Shown: one piece after another, positions 16,349 to 24,295 of the stretch
Numbering within the stretch: the first letter of the stretch is position 1
How the letters are laid out: each line of letters begins with the position of its first letter
DNA from: JAKVAV01 sp047632755
GTDB lineage: Bacteria; Bacteroidota; Bacteroidia; Flavobacteriales_D; Cryomorphaceae
Length of the DNA stretch: 64,000 nt
Direction of reading: 5' to 3'
Assembly (NCBI GenBank): GCA_047632755.1
Contig: JBLIDT010000010.1
Span: forward strand, 1-64,000
The notes under the pieces: model-generated
Databases searched by the model: none
What the model was told of the DNA's origin: nothing
What the model saw: the letters and a program-made list of their open reading frames with translations, nothing else
Made by a program: the position numbers and the translations under genes

Positions 16349-17992
16349 ATGGCGAATACGAAAGAACTGGAACTGAATAAAAACGAGGACACCATACGAT
16401 TGATGGTGTCGAAAGTGAGACGGGAACTCGAGAAAATCTACCTAGGAGGAGGGAAATCAAAAATTGAAAAGCAACACCAAAAAGGCAAGCTCACCGCTAG
16501 GGAAAGAGTTGATCTTCTGCTCGATGAAGATGCCGCTCGCATCGAAATAGGGGCTTACGCAGGACATGGCATGTATGAAGAATACGGCGGCTGTCCCTCG
16601 GGAGGTGTAGTCGTTGTGATGGGCTATGTAAAAGGCCGTCAATGCATCGTTGTGGCCAATGACGCTACCGTGAAGGCAGGAGCTTGGTTTCCCATAACGG
16701 GAAAGAAAAACCTTCGCGCTCAAGAAATTGCCATGGAGAACCACATTCCAATTATCTACTTAGTAGATAGTGCTGGTGTGTTCCTTCCAATGCAAGATGA
16801 GATATTTCCCGATAAGGAACACTTTGGAAGAATATTCCGCAACAACGCCGTAATGTCGAGTCGCGGCATTCCGCAAATAGCGGCAGTGATGGGCAGCTGC
16901 GTTGCCGGTGGGGCATATCTCCCCATTATGAGCGATGAATCTTTGATCGTAAACAAAACAGGGACGATCTTTTTAGCGGGCTCCTATTTGGTGAAAGCTG
17001 CTATCGGTGAAAACATTGACAATGAAACATTGGGAGGTGCAACCACCCAAAGCGAAATATCGGGTGTGATCGACTACAAAGTGGAAGACGACCAGGAATG
17101 TCTTTCTACTATTCGCGATTTGGTAGACAAGATTGGTGAGGTAAATCAAAAGGCGGGATTCAACCGCGGCGAGCCTCAAATGCCAGCGGTAAAGCTGAAC
17201 GAAGTCTACCGTGTATTCCCAGCTGAGGCAGGAAAACAATACGACGTTCGAGAAGTGATCAAATGCATCGTGGACGAAAGCAAGATGACCGAGTACAAAA
17301 AGGGATTCGGTCAAACCATTGTTTGCGCTTACGCGAGAATCGACGGATGGGCAGTAGGCATTGTCGCCAATCAGCGAAGCATCGTGAAAAGTGCCAAAGG
17401 CGAAATGCAGTTTGGCGGCGTGATCTACAGCGACTCTGCCGACAAAGCCGCGCGATTTATCATGAATTGCAACCAGAAGAATATCCCTTTGGTTTTCTTA
17501 CAAGACGTTACCGGGTTTATGGTGGGCAGTCGCAGCGAGCACGGAGGAATAATTAAAGACGGAGCTAAATTGGTAAGTGCCATGAGCAATTCTGTCGTTC
17601 CCAAGTTTACCATTATCATGGGAAACAGCTACGGTGCAGGAAATTATGCCATGTGCGGCAAAGCCTACGATCCAAGATTGATTGTTGGATGGCCAACAGC
17701 TCGCATGGCAGTAATGGGCGGCGAACAAGCTGCCAAAGTTTTGCTCAGCATAGAAGTGGCGTCTCAAAAAGCAAAAGGGACAGAAATGACTGAGGAGAAG
17801 GAAAAAGAGCTTTTTGACAAAATCAAAAACCGATACGACGAACAGACCAAACCACAATATGCTGCTTCTCGGCTTTGGCTCGATGCCATCATTGATCCAG
17901 CAGAAACGAGAAAGCACCTGGCGATGGGAATCGAAGCGGCCAACAATTCACCAGCCGAAAGACCATACAATGTTGGAGTTTTGCAAACCTAA
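16349..17992 (+). CDS. Acyl-CoA carboxylase, carboxyltransferase (beta) subunit
   Basis: Biotin-dependent carboxyltransferase chain, 547 residues, of the methylcrotonyl-/propionyl-CoA carboxylase type. It moves CO2 from carboxybiotin to an acyl-CoA. The N-terminal crotonase-like half has GGGKSKIEKQHQKGKLTARER and the acyl-CoA-binding region MGSCVAGGAYLPIMSDE. The C-terminal half has VFLQDVTGFMVG and GNSYGAGNYAMCGKAYDPRL (biotin-binding oxyanion loops). The GGCPSGGVV motif near residue 85 favours the methylcrotonyl-CoA (leucine breakdown) subgroup over propionyl-CoA, but I cannot decide by eye. The biotin carboxylase partner is not in the window. Confidence 0.9.
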   Translation: MANTKELELNKNEDTIRLMVSKVRRELEKIYLGGGKSKIEKQHQKGKLTARERVDLLLDEDAARIEIGAYAGHGMYEEYGGCPSGGVVVVMGYVKGRQCIVVANDATVKAGAWFPITGKKNLRAQEIAMENHIPIIYLVDSAGVFLPMQDEIFPDKEHFGRIFRNNAVMSSRGIPQIAAVMGSCVAGGAYLPIMSDESLIVNKTGTIFLAGSYLVKAAIGENIDNETLGGATTQSEISGVIDYKVEDDQECLSTIRDLVDKIGEVNQKAGFNRGEPQMPAVKLNEVYRVFPAEAGKQYDVREVIKCIVDESKMTEYKKGFGQTIVCAYARIDGWAVGIVANQRSIVKSAKGEMQFGGVIYSDSADKAARFIMNCNQKNIPLVFLQDVTGFMVGSRSEHGGIIKDGAKLVSAMSNSVVPKFTIIMGNSYGAGNYAMCGKAYDPRLIVGWPTARMAVMGGEQAAKVLLSIEVASQKAKGTEMTEEKEKELFDKIKNRYDEQTKPQYAASRLWLDAIIDPAETRKHLAMGIEAANNSPAERPYNVGVLQT

Positions 17993-18686
17993 AAGAACAG
18001 AAATGGGCCTCCTTTTCTTGCTCTTACTGACTTTAGTTTCGTGCGGGAAGGAGAATGAAACAACAAGTGAGTCTAAACCGATTCGCTTCAGCTATCTGGC
18101 GCTGGGCGATAGCTACACCATTGGAACGGCATTGCCCGATAGTAGCAAAAGCTATCCCATTCAATTAGTAGAAAGACTAAACCAAGACGCCTCCCTGGAA
18201 GGAACAGATCCCGATATCGTGGCTTTTGGTGGATGGCGAACGGATCAACTAATTTCTGCCATTGAAATCGCTGATCTCTCAGTTCAATACGACTTGGTTT
18301 CATTGCTGATCGGAGTCAATAATCAATTTCAAAATCGTTCAGACAGCGTTTACGCCGTTGAATTCGAGGAACTGTTGAACACAGCTATTGGCTTTGCAGG
18401 AAATGACACCGATCGAGTTTTTGTTCTAAGCATCCCCGACTATGGGGTGACTCCTTTCGGGCAAAGTTATTCCAATGCGTCTGCGGGAGTGGATGCCTTC
18501 AACGCTTTAAACCTACAGATCACTACTGCCTTCGGCATCAGCTATTTTGACATTACAGCAATCTCGCGACAAGCCGAAAATGATCTATCATTGGTGGCGC
18601 CAGACAACCTTCATCCTTCCAGTGATATGTACGATCTTTGGGTCAATGAAATTTTAGACGATGTTAAAGAAAAGCTCTATGAATAA
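17970..18686 (+). CDS. SGNH/GDSL hydrolase lipoprotein
   Basis: A 238-residue lipid-anchored esterase candidate. The start at 17970 (MLEFCKPKRTEMGLLFLLL) supplies basic residues before the hydrophobic core and a lipobox LVSC; ATG 18003 is an alternative but lacks a positive N-region. GDSL block I is YLALGDSYTIG (nucleophile Ser), block II is near FGGWRTDQLI, block III is LLIGVNNQFQ (oxyanion Asn), and block V is APDNLHPSSDMY (catalytic Asp and His). Substrate is unknown: acyl esters of polysaccharide or lipid. It overlaps the carboxylase gene by 23 bp and the next gene by 8 bp. Confidence 0.85.
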   Translation: MLEFCKPKRTEMGLLFLLLLTLVSCGKENETTSESKPIRFSYLALGDSYTIGTALPDSSKSYPIQLVERLNQDASLEGTDPDIVAFGGWRTDQLISAIEIADLSVQYDLVSLLIGVNNQFQNRSDSVYAVEFEELLNTAIGFAGNDTDRVFVLSIPDYGVTPFGQSYSNASAGVDAFNALNLQITTAFGISYFDITAISRQAENDLSLVAPDNLHPSSDMYDLWVNEILDDVKEKLYE

Positions 18687-19602
18687 GAATCTCTTATTAT
18701 TTATTGGCGTGTTGTTGATTACCCTTTCGGGAAAGGGCCAAGTGTTTAACTACGCAGACGGAGAGGGTCCAGTGTCACCTGATAGCATCAAAGGGCTTTA
18801 TGTAGCCTTAAACTTAGGATACTATTTCGCCAACAACAATTCCGCAGTGATCTATGGTGGATATGGCTATCAGCGAGATGGTACTATAAATGATTTTGCC
18901 AATTCGTGGCTCAATCAATCTATTCAGGGAAATCCAGAGTTTCGTAGACAAACGAGTGACGCCTTAGGATTGGCAGACGGGGAATGGGCATTCACCCAAG
19001 ATGATATGCCAGGAGTGATGCAATTTAGCGGATCCTTTATGTATGGTGTCCATCTTAGGTATATGTTTAATGCTGACTTTGGGGTATATGCCGAACTCAG
19101 TGGAACCAATCCAGTGACGGTTGGTGAATTCACTATCCAAACATTTGGGGCAAGTCCCGACCCAACTCAAAATAATCCCTTAAGACGATTTGGAATTCGA
19201 GGCGAAGAGCAGCGATTGATGGTGAATATCGGTTTGCATCGCGTCTTGTTAAGAGAGCAATTTGAAAGACAAGGAAGGTCCACTACTATTCTACCTTATA
19301 TTGATATTGGCTTAAATGCCACATTCACGAAATTTGAAGAGAATTTCTATTCGCTGGATGATGGTGTTGTAAGAGATCTCACGATCTTCTTTAATCAACA
19401 GAATCAATTCGTAGATCAAGCCAATCTGTTAACTGGTGCAGGTTTTGGCGGATTTGTTGGTGTTGGTGGACAGATTTCACTAGGAAGTAAATTTATTTTG
19501 AATGTTGGTTACAACGCCAGCTTCGAGCAAATCCAGCTAGGAGATGTGAACGAACGTGGGCTCCAGAGCCAGATTGTACTTAAAGCAATTTACATGTTCT
19601 AA
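18679..19602 (+). CDS. Outer-membrane beta-barrel protein, unrecognised family
   Basis: A 307-residue exported protein. Start ATG 18679 gives the signal peptide MNKNLLLFIGVLLITLSGKGQ; it overlaps the preceding stop. The rest alternates aromatic and polar residues in strand-like repeats (LYVALNLGYYFANNNSAV, GVYAELSGTN, LPYIDIGLNATF, SKFILNVGYNASFEQIQ) and ends in a strand with a terminal Phe (VLKAIYMF), the usual signal for barrel assembly. I do not recognise a specific family. It is the last gene before the tRNA and is probably cotranscribed with the SGNH lipoprotein. Confidence 0.75.
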   Translation: MNKNLLLFIGVLLITLSGKGQVFNYADGEGPVSPDSIKGLYVALNLGYYFANNNSAVIYGGYGYQRDGTINDFANSWLNQSIQGNPEFRRQTSDALGLADGEWAFTQDDMPGVMQFSGSFMYGVHLRYMFNADFGVYAELSGTNPVTVGEFTIQTFGASPDPTQNNPLRRFGIRGEEQRLMVNIGLHRVLLREQFERQGRSTTILPYIDIGLNATFTKFEENFYSLDDGVVRDLTIFFNQQNQFVDQANLLTGAGFGGFVGVGGQISLGSKFILNVGYNASFEQIQLGDVNERGLQSQIVLKAIYMF

Positions 19603-19628
19603 AGTCTTTCTCAAAATAGAAAAATAAC

Positions 19629-19636
19629 TATATTTG
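19629..19636 (+). promoter_or_regulatory. tRNA promoter -7 box
   Basis: TATATTTG, an exact TAnnTTTG match, lies 13 bp before the tRNA 5' end. A TTTC about 18 nt upstream could serve as the -33 element. Confidence 0.6.
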
Positions 19637-19649
19637 CACTCCTATTTTT

Positions 19650-19723
19650 GGCTGCGTAGCTTAACTGGATAGAGCACCGCATTACGGATGCGGAGGTTCG
19701 GGGTTCGAATCCCTGCGCGGTCA
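19650..19723 (+). tRNA. tRNA-Arg(ACG)
   Basis: The cloverleaf can be drawn by hand. The acceptor stem GGCTGCG pairs with CGCGGTC (two G-U pairs), and the D stem GCTT pairs with GAGC. Anticodon stem CCGCA/TGCGG closes the loop TTACGGA with anticodon ACG. The T arm is CGGGG/CCCTG with loop TTCGAAT, and the discriminator is A. CCA is not encoded. Confidence 0.96.
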
Positions 19724-19734
19724 CTAAGAGAAGT

Positions 19735-19766
19735 AAAAAACCCATCACGAATGTGATGGGTTTTTT
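19735..19766 (+). terminator. Intrinsic terminator after tRNA-Arg
   Basis: The 8-bp stem CCCATCAC/GTGATGGG (19741-19748, 19753-19760) with loop GAAT is flanked by six A residues upstream and six T residues downstream, so it could act in both directions. Confidence 0.92.
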
Positions 19767-20003
19767 CGTATCCAATAGCCCTCAAGCTTGCTTGAAAGGG
19801 TTATTGGATACGAAAAAAAACGCCGACGATAGTCGGAGGTTTTTATTCTCGGAATTCGGAGCGAAAGGGATCACCTGACCGCAGGGAGGGTAATCCCGAT
19901 GTCACCTAAGAGAAAGAATTCCAAAAAAAATCGGAGCATCCCCGAGCTCGCTCGAGCGTGAGTATATGAACGAAAAAATACCTCGATGACAATCGAGGGT
20001 TTT
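19761..20003. repeat. Palindrome array downstream of the tRNA
   Basis: This gene-free stretch (19724-20043) holds a chain of palindromes. Arms 19761-19777 and about 19802-19818 are perfect 17-bp complements (TTTTTTCGTATCCAATA); the inner part also pairs (CAAGC/GCTTG and CCCT/AGGG), giving a hairpin of about 58 nt. Next comes CCGAC-GATA-GTCGG (19823-19836) between an A run and a T run. GGAATTC and GAATTCC follow as arms enclosing GGGAT/ATCCC. Last is CCTCGAT-GACA-ATCGAGG (19981-19998) with A and T runs. Three of the hairpins share the plan A-run, stem, GANN tetraloop, stem, T-run. They look like serial tRNA-type terminators or a small palindromic repeat family. Confidence 0.6.
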
Positions 20004-20043
20004 GTCCTTCTCTGAATTCAGTAATCAAAAATGAATTTGCTTC

Positions 20044-20808
20044 TTATTTTAATGGACTTACCCCCAACCGATCAACCTCAATCACCGAAAGTGTATCAAG
20101 CTCACCTGACTTAAACATCTCAGAAATAAACTGCAGCGAATCAGGAGCAGGGCCTCGCAGATTGAGGTAATCTTGAAAAACCATTCCGTTCACCGAGCGG
20201 CGATTGTAAGCTTTTCGGAACCGGGTACCGCCTTCATCTTCCAGGTAGCTGTAGGCCAAGTAATCCATCGCGTAATTTTCGGTGGAGAACCAATAGAGGA
20301 AAACATCGTCGAAGTCCTCTCCTCCGCCCTCTTTCGAAAAGGAAACACGCACCTTGAAGTATTCATTTCCGTCGATTTCTTCTTTGCCTAAAAACTCTTT
20401 GTTGGCCGCCGCCGTTTTCAGCATTCCCGGAAGGAGCGCAAAGTAGATCACGGAATTAACCGAAGAGGCTCGGCCTATACTGTCCTTTGCCGAAAGGGCA
20501 ATAAGCACATTGTTCAACTTTTGGGTGAAACTATCGTTAGTCAACCGGCGTCGGTGCGTTCCCACAGAATCTCGGTACGTATTGATGTATTCGAAACTTC
20601 CTGCTTGACGAATGGCTTGGTAATCTCTTCCGCGAAAGCCAAAGGAAAGATCGACATTTTCGTAGAGATTGCCTCCGTGGTAAGCGACCGAGCTGTCCAC
20701 AATAGCCTCGCCTCTGGACAGTGGCTCTATATTGGTCGGACTTTCAGAACAGGAAAAGAAAAAGGCAGCTAAAAAAGCTGCCCTAATGGTTGATTTAGAA
20801 AAGATCAC
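20044..20808 (-). CDS. DUF6503-like lipoprotein
   Basis: A 254-residue predicted lipoprotein (signal ending LAAFFFSC, Cys20, followed by SES). The body starts with a motif seen in Bacteroidota DUF6503 proteins (VAYHGGNLYENVDLSFGFRGRDYQ) and continues with alternating strands. These include EFLGKEEIDGNEYFKVRVSF and a central VFLYWFSTENYAMDYLAY, typical of LolA/LolB-like lipoprotein-binding folds, though that relation is inference. Function is unknown. Its start overlaps the upstream 144-residue gene by 14 bp, so the two are translationally coupled. Confidence 0.75.
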   Translation of the reverse strand: MIFSKSTIRAAFLAAFFFSCSESPTNIEPLSRGEAIVDSSVAYHGGNLYENVDLSFGFRGRDYQAIRQAGSFEYINTYRDSVGTHRRRLTNDSFTQKLNNVLIALSAKDSIGRASSVNSVIYFALLPGMLKTAAANKEFLGKEEIDGNEYFKVRVSFSKEGGGEDFDDVFLYWFSTENYAMDYLAYSYLEDEGGTRFRKAYNRRSVNGMVFQDYLNLRGPAPDSLQFISEMFKSGELDTLSVIEVDRLGVSPLK

Positions 20809-21229
20809 GATCGAGATACAATTGCTTCACTCTGGTAAGTTCGTCTTTGTTGACCTGATTGTCAGGATGTGCAAAGAGGTCTAACAAATAGAGAAAGTTC
20901 TCCTTCACCTCAGTAAAACTGTCTTCTCCCTCCATGTCAATTTCTTCCTGAACTTCGACTACGGCTGCTTCTTCTTCTCCTTCTTCAACCTCTTCGACTT
21001 CCGCTTCTTCAGCGAGTAGATTGAGGTTGAAATAGCCGTAATGATCAATATATTCAGCGGTCATTCGAACAACACGCGTCACTAAAGGCAGGTTGTGCTC
21101 AATAAAGTGTGGCCTAAGAGCCAGCAGTTTATCTACGACATCGCTTTTTACTATTCCGTTCTTATTTACGAATGCTCTTAACTCCTCGATGCCTTTGAGG
21201 GTTTCTTTACTTATAATAGCTTCTTCCAT
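20795..21229 (-). CDS. Conserved hypothetical protein with acidic linker
   Basis: A 144-residue cytoplasmic protein that I do not recognise. It has an N-terminal helical part (residues 1-72: ISKETLKGIEELRAFVNKNG, then LPLVTRVVRMTAEYIDHYG), a strongly acidic, alanine/valine-interrupted linker (residues about 75-110), and a helical C-terminus (FLYLLDLFAHPDNQVNKDEL...). The linker suggests two small helical domains joined flexibly. It is the first gene of a two-gene unit with the DUF6503 lipoprotein, with a TAATTTTG -7 box upstream on the minus strand. Confidence 0.7.
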   Translation of the reverse strand: MEEAIISKETLKGIEELRAFVNKNGIVKSDVVDKLLALRPHFIEHNLPLVTRVVRMTAEYIDHYGYFNLNLLAEEAEVEEVEEGEEEAAVVEVQEEIDMEGEDSFTEVKENFLYLLDLFAHPDNQVNKDELTRVKQLYLDRDLF

Positions 21230-21248
21230 TGGGTTCTAGTTTGGGTAA

Positions 21249-21256
21249 CAAAATTA
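21249..21256 (-). promoter_or_regulatory. Putative -7 box of the 144-residue protein gene
   Basis: TAATTTTG on the minus strand (CAAAATTA on plus) matches TAnnTTTG, 19 bp upstream of the ATG at 21229, in the 41-bp gap after mutS2. Confidence 0.45.
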
Positions 21257-21270
21257 AAACATTCCCGCAC

Positions 21271-23394
21271 TTAACCTGCCGATCTAAGCTTGTTTATCGG
21301 AACTATTGTTCGAATCATCCCAAAGACAACGGTAGCCTTGTTTTTATTAATGTCTTCTACCACTCCTGGCTCATTTGTTCCCTGCATGTGAACGGTGTCT
21401 CCAATATGGATTGGCTTTGCAGCCAACTGAACATCCTCCTCCCTATTTTTCTTGCGATTGTCTTTCTGCTTTCTGATGCGTTCTTGCTTGTCACGCATCT
21501 GTTCTGTCAGGTCTTTTTCCTTCTTTCGTGCCGCATCTTTCTCGCTCGTGAGGGTAAGTTTCCTTATGATTTCTTTCCGCTTATTTCGGTCATTCCATTC
21601 GTTCAAAAGCAACTCGTACTTTTTCCCCTGCTGGATCAATCGCTTGTTCTCACTGAAGTTGAGGTCCTCCTGCTTCTCGCGAAAAATAGCTCCTTCTCGC
21701 TTGGATGCTTCTACCTCCTTCCGAATATTCGATTTCTCCGTCTGGAGAATATGCGTTTCCTTATTGAGTTGATTCTTTTTGGTTTGAAGTGTGATGAGCA
21801 GTTTGTCTAAATTGACTTTACGGTCATCCAACTTAGCCTTGGCTGACTCAATGACCTTGGGATCAAGCCCAATTTTTTGAGCGACCTCGAATGTGTAAGA
21901 ACTACCCGCTTGACCGATATCTAATCTATACTTGGGCAAAAGCGTCTCCTCGTCAAAAAGCATGCAGCCATTCAGCATCATAGGACTGTTTTCTGCCAAA
22001 ATCTTGAGGTTGGCATAATGGGTCGTGATTACTCCATAAGACTTGGATTTCCCCAGCTCTTCCAGAATTGTTTCAGCTATCGCTCCGCCAAGTTCAGGAT
22101 CCGACCCCGTTCCAAATTCATCGATAAAGAATAGTGTATTCTTACTCGCGTGAAATAGGAAATGCTTCATCTTTACCAAACGAGAGCTGTAGGTACTTAA
22201 CTCATAGGCAATACTTTGATCGTCGCCTATATCGACAAATATATGTCGGAAGACTCCCATGCGGCTATGCCCCTCCGCGGGAATAAGCATCCCACATTGA
22301 AACATGATTTGGAGCAATCCAAAGGTTTTTAGCGAAACGGATTTACCTCCAGCATTCGGCCCGCTAATCACCAAAATCCGACTCTCATGATCTAGGGAGA
22401 GGTTCATCGGTATAGTTGACTTCCCTTCACCCCTATTTTGCTCGAGCAAAACGGGATGATACGCGTTCAATAGCTGGATATCCTTCTCGCGCGAAAGAAT
22501 GGGCTTTATGGCGTCAATATGCATTGCATACCGCGCCTTAGCGAAGGTAAACTCCAGAAATCCCAAGGCGCTTTCATAAGACTCCAAGATGGGCTTATAC
22601 GTTTTCAGCTTATGGGTAAGCTCGCGAAGTATTCGGTACTCCTCCCTTTGCTCTCGCTGTCGGTATTCCGCTACATCATTGTTGAGATTCACTAAGTTTC
22701 CAGGTTCTACAAAGCTAGTATTGCCACTTTCTGAATGACCGTGAAGTGTCCCTTCAATCTTTCTTTTGTTTTCGGCTGTCACCGCCAATACTCGGCGATC
22801 ATTGTAGATACTCTCTTCATAGTCGCGCAGCCAACCGAGCTTCTTGTACTTCCTCACCGCCGCCTCGAAAGCTTTGTTAACCTTCTGCTTGGCCTCCGCC
22901 AATGCCTTTCTGGCGTTACCCAATTCCTTGCTCGCCGATGTTTTCACAAATCCATTTGGTTCCAACACCTCATCAATCAACGCAATCAAATCCTTGCTGG
23001 CATAGAGCCCTTCCACAATTCCACGAAGGCGCGGATAGAGTTCTTTCTTCTCACCGAGGAACCGAATGACGGTAGCGGCAACTTCGGCCACCTTGCGCAA
23101 CTTAATGACCTGCTGTCCATCCAAGACTGCATTGTCAATGCCCAGTATACTTAGCTCTCGACTAATATTGGGAAAAGCGATTTCGGGGAAGTACAGCCCG
23201 TTTTCGGCAATGGACTTCGCCTCGGTTGTTTCTTCGAGCAGACGCATGATGGAATCTACTTCATCAAAGGGGCGCAGCTCTTCTACGTAGCGCTTGGCAC
23301 GCTCGCTATTGCAACGCTTTTCGAGTTGAGCCAAAACTTTTGGAAACTCAAATCGCTCTAGGGTATTTTCGGGATAGTATTTCAAATCGAACAA
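21271..23394 (-). CDS. mutS2: MutS2-family ATPase lacking the Smr domain
   Basis: A 707-residue MutS2 protein. The core and lever helices occupy the first 300 residues (LEYYPENT-like start, then LAVTAENKRKIEGTLHGHS with the clamp and SGNTSFVEPGNLV). The ATPase has Walker A ISGPNAGGKSVSLKT, Walker B LFFIDEFGTGSDPELG and ITTHYANLK. A long basic coiled coil follows (about residues 515-640), then a KOW-like segment (HIGDTVHMQGTNEPGVVED). The protein stops there, without the roughly 80-residue Smr nuclease domain found in classical MutS2. In other bacteria MutS2 limits recombination and rescues collided ribosomes; loss of Smr suggests an ATPase-only role. It is 2 bp from the flippase-like gene. 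Confidence 0.92.
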   Translation of the reverse strand: MFDLKYYPENTLERFEFPKVLAQLEKRCNSERAKRYVEELRPFDEVDSIMRLLEETTEAKSIAENGLYFPEIAFPNISRELSILGIDNAVLDGQQVIKLRKVAEVAATVIRFLGEKKELYPRLRGIVEGLYASKDLIALIDEVLEPNGFVKTSASKELGNARKALAEAKQKVNKAFEAAVRKYKKLGWLRDYEESIYNDRRVLAVTAENKRKIEGTLHGHSESGNTSFVEPGNLVNLNNDVAEYRQREQREEYRILRELTHKLKTYKPILESYESALGFLEFTFAKARYAMHIDAIKPILSREKDIQLLNAYHPVLLEQNRGEGKSTIPMNLSLDHESRILVISGPNAGGKSVSLKTFGLLQIMFQCGMLIPAEGHSRMGVFRHIFVDIGDDQSIAYELSTYSSRLVKMKHFLFHASKNTLFFIDEFGTGSDPELGGAIAETILEELGKSKSYGVITTHYANLKILAENSPMMLNGCMLFDEETLLPKYRLDIGQAGSSYTFEVAQKIGLDPKVIESAKAKLDDRKVNLDKLLITLQTKKNQLNKETHILQTEKSNIRKEVEASKREGAIFREKQEDLNFSENKRLIQQGKKYELLLNEWNDRNKRKEIIRKLTLTSEKDAARKKEKDLTEQMRDKQERIRKQKDNRKKNREEDVQLAAKPIHIGDTVHMQGTNEPGVVEDINKNKATVVFGMIRTIVPINKLRSAG

Positions 23395-23395
23395 T

Positions 23396-24295
23396 CTACA
23401 ACCCTATGGACTCCTTCTTGTTTAAGGATTCGCCTTCGGTCAAGCGCAAAAATACGCCGATAAAAGAACTCAGGGCAGTTATAAGGAAAAAGACTAGTCC
23501 CAAAGCTACGGCAGCCGTTTCGTCAATGGGCAACTCTTGCGAAGCATAAAGAAAAACCAACTCCCGCAATCCCACTCCTCCAAAGCTAATGGGCAATATG
23601 GCCGCTATACTGGATACGAGAAAAAGGACAAAATAGATAGCGAAATTGTCTTCAACACCATAAGCCGAAAGGATAAACCAAGCGCAGGCCAACTGTGCCA
23701 CCTGTACCCAAAAGGAGAGGTAAACGGCCTGAGCCGTAGCGCTCCAAAATTTGGCGAAAGCCAAACGAATAAGCGCGACTAAAGCAGGAACAGCTAAGAT
23801 AGCACCGACATAAATAAGATACCTCCAGAAAGAAGAGAAAAGTTCCAATATGCTCGTTTGAAAAGAAGCGATGACCAATGCCAAAAATGCCAGCAGCGCT
23901 GCTCCACTTATCCTGTCCAGAAGAACAGCACTAAGCAATTCTCGTTTGGAAGCCGAACTCTTCTTATTGAGATGAAAGATTTTGTAGCCATCTCCTCCTA
24001 TTCCACCTGGCAGAAATAGATTGTAAAACATGCCAACATAATAGAGACGCAGATTGTAGTTGCCTGAAATGCTCACTCCGATGGCTCGGAAAAGGGCCAG
24101 AAGCCGCTTAGCACTAATAAATTTAGAAAGGTTGAAAAAGAGAAATGCAGCAATCAGATAGAAAGGATCGCTTTGGCGCACCAAGCTCCAGACTTCTCCC
24201 AGTTCGATCTTTGAGAAAACCAGGTATATGGCAAGAGCCGAAAGGGCAATCTTGACGAGAAACTTAAGCGCTGACTTCGCTGTGGGCTTTGCCAA
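23396..24295 (-). CDS. Flippase-like membrane protein (LPG synthase transmembrane region family, UPF0104)
   Basis: A 299-residue protein with about eight membrane helices of the UPF0104 / lysylphosphatidylglycerol synthase TM family. Family motifs include YYVGMFYNLFLPGGIGGDGYKIFHL (about residues 86-110) and the late PISFGGVGLRELVFLYASQ. Members without the aminoacyl-transferase domain are thought to move lipid-linked molecules across the membrane. It overlaps the upstream GT2 gene by 32 bp, so a joint role is likely: the glycosyltransferase makes a polyprenyl-phosphate sugar or glycolipid and this protein moves it. Confidence 0.85.
   Translation of the reverse strand: MAKPTAKSALKFLVKIALSALAIYLVFSKIELGEVWSLVRQSDPFYLIAAFLFFNLSKFISAKRLLALFRAIGVSISGNYNLRLYYVGMFYNLFLPGGIGGDGYKIFHLNKKSSASKRELLSAVLLDRISGAALLAFLALVIASFQTSILELFSSFWRYLIYVGAILAVPALVALIRLAFAKFWSATAQAVYLSFWVQVAQLACAWFILSAYGVEDNFAIYFVLFLVSSIAAILPISFGGVGLRELVFLYASQELPIDETAAVALGLVFFLITALSSFIGVFLRLTEGESLNKKESIGL

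Noticed and set aside
19761..20003. Possible CRISPR-like array downstream of the tRNA
   Set aside because: The hairpins are not identical direct repeats and spacings are irregular; no cas genes nearby.
21271..23394. MutS2 frameshift hiding an Smr domain
   Set aside because: The 41 bp between its stop and the next gene are too short for an Smr domain, and they hold a good -7 box for the next gene.
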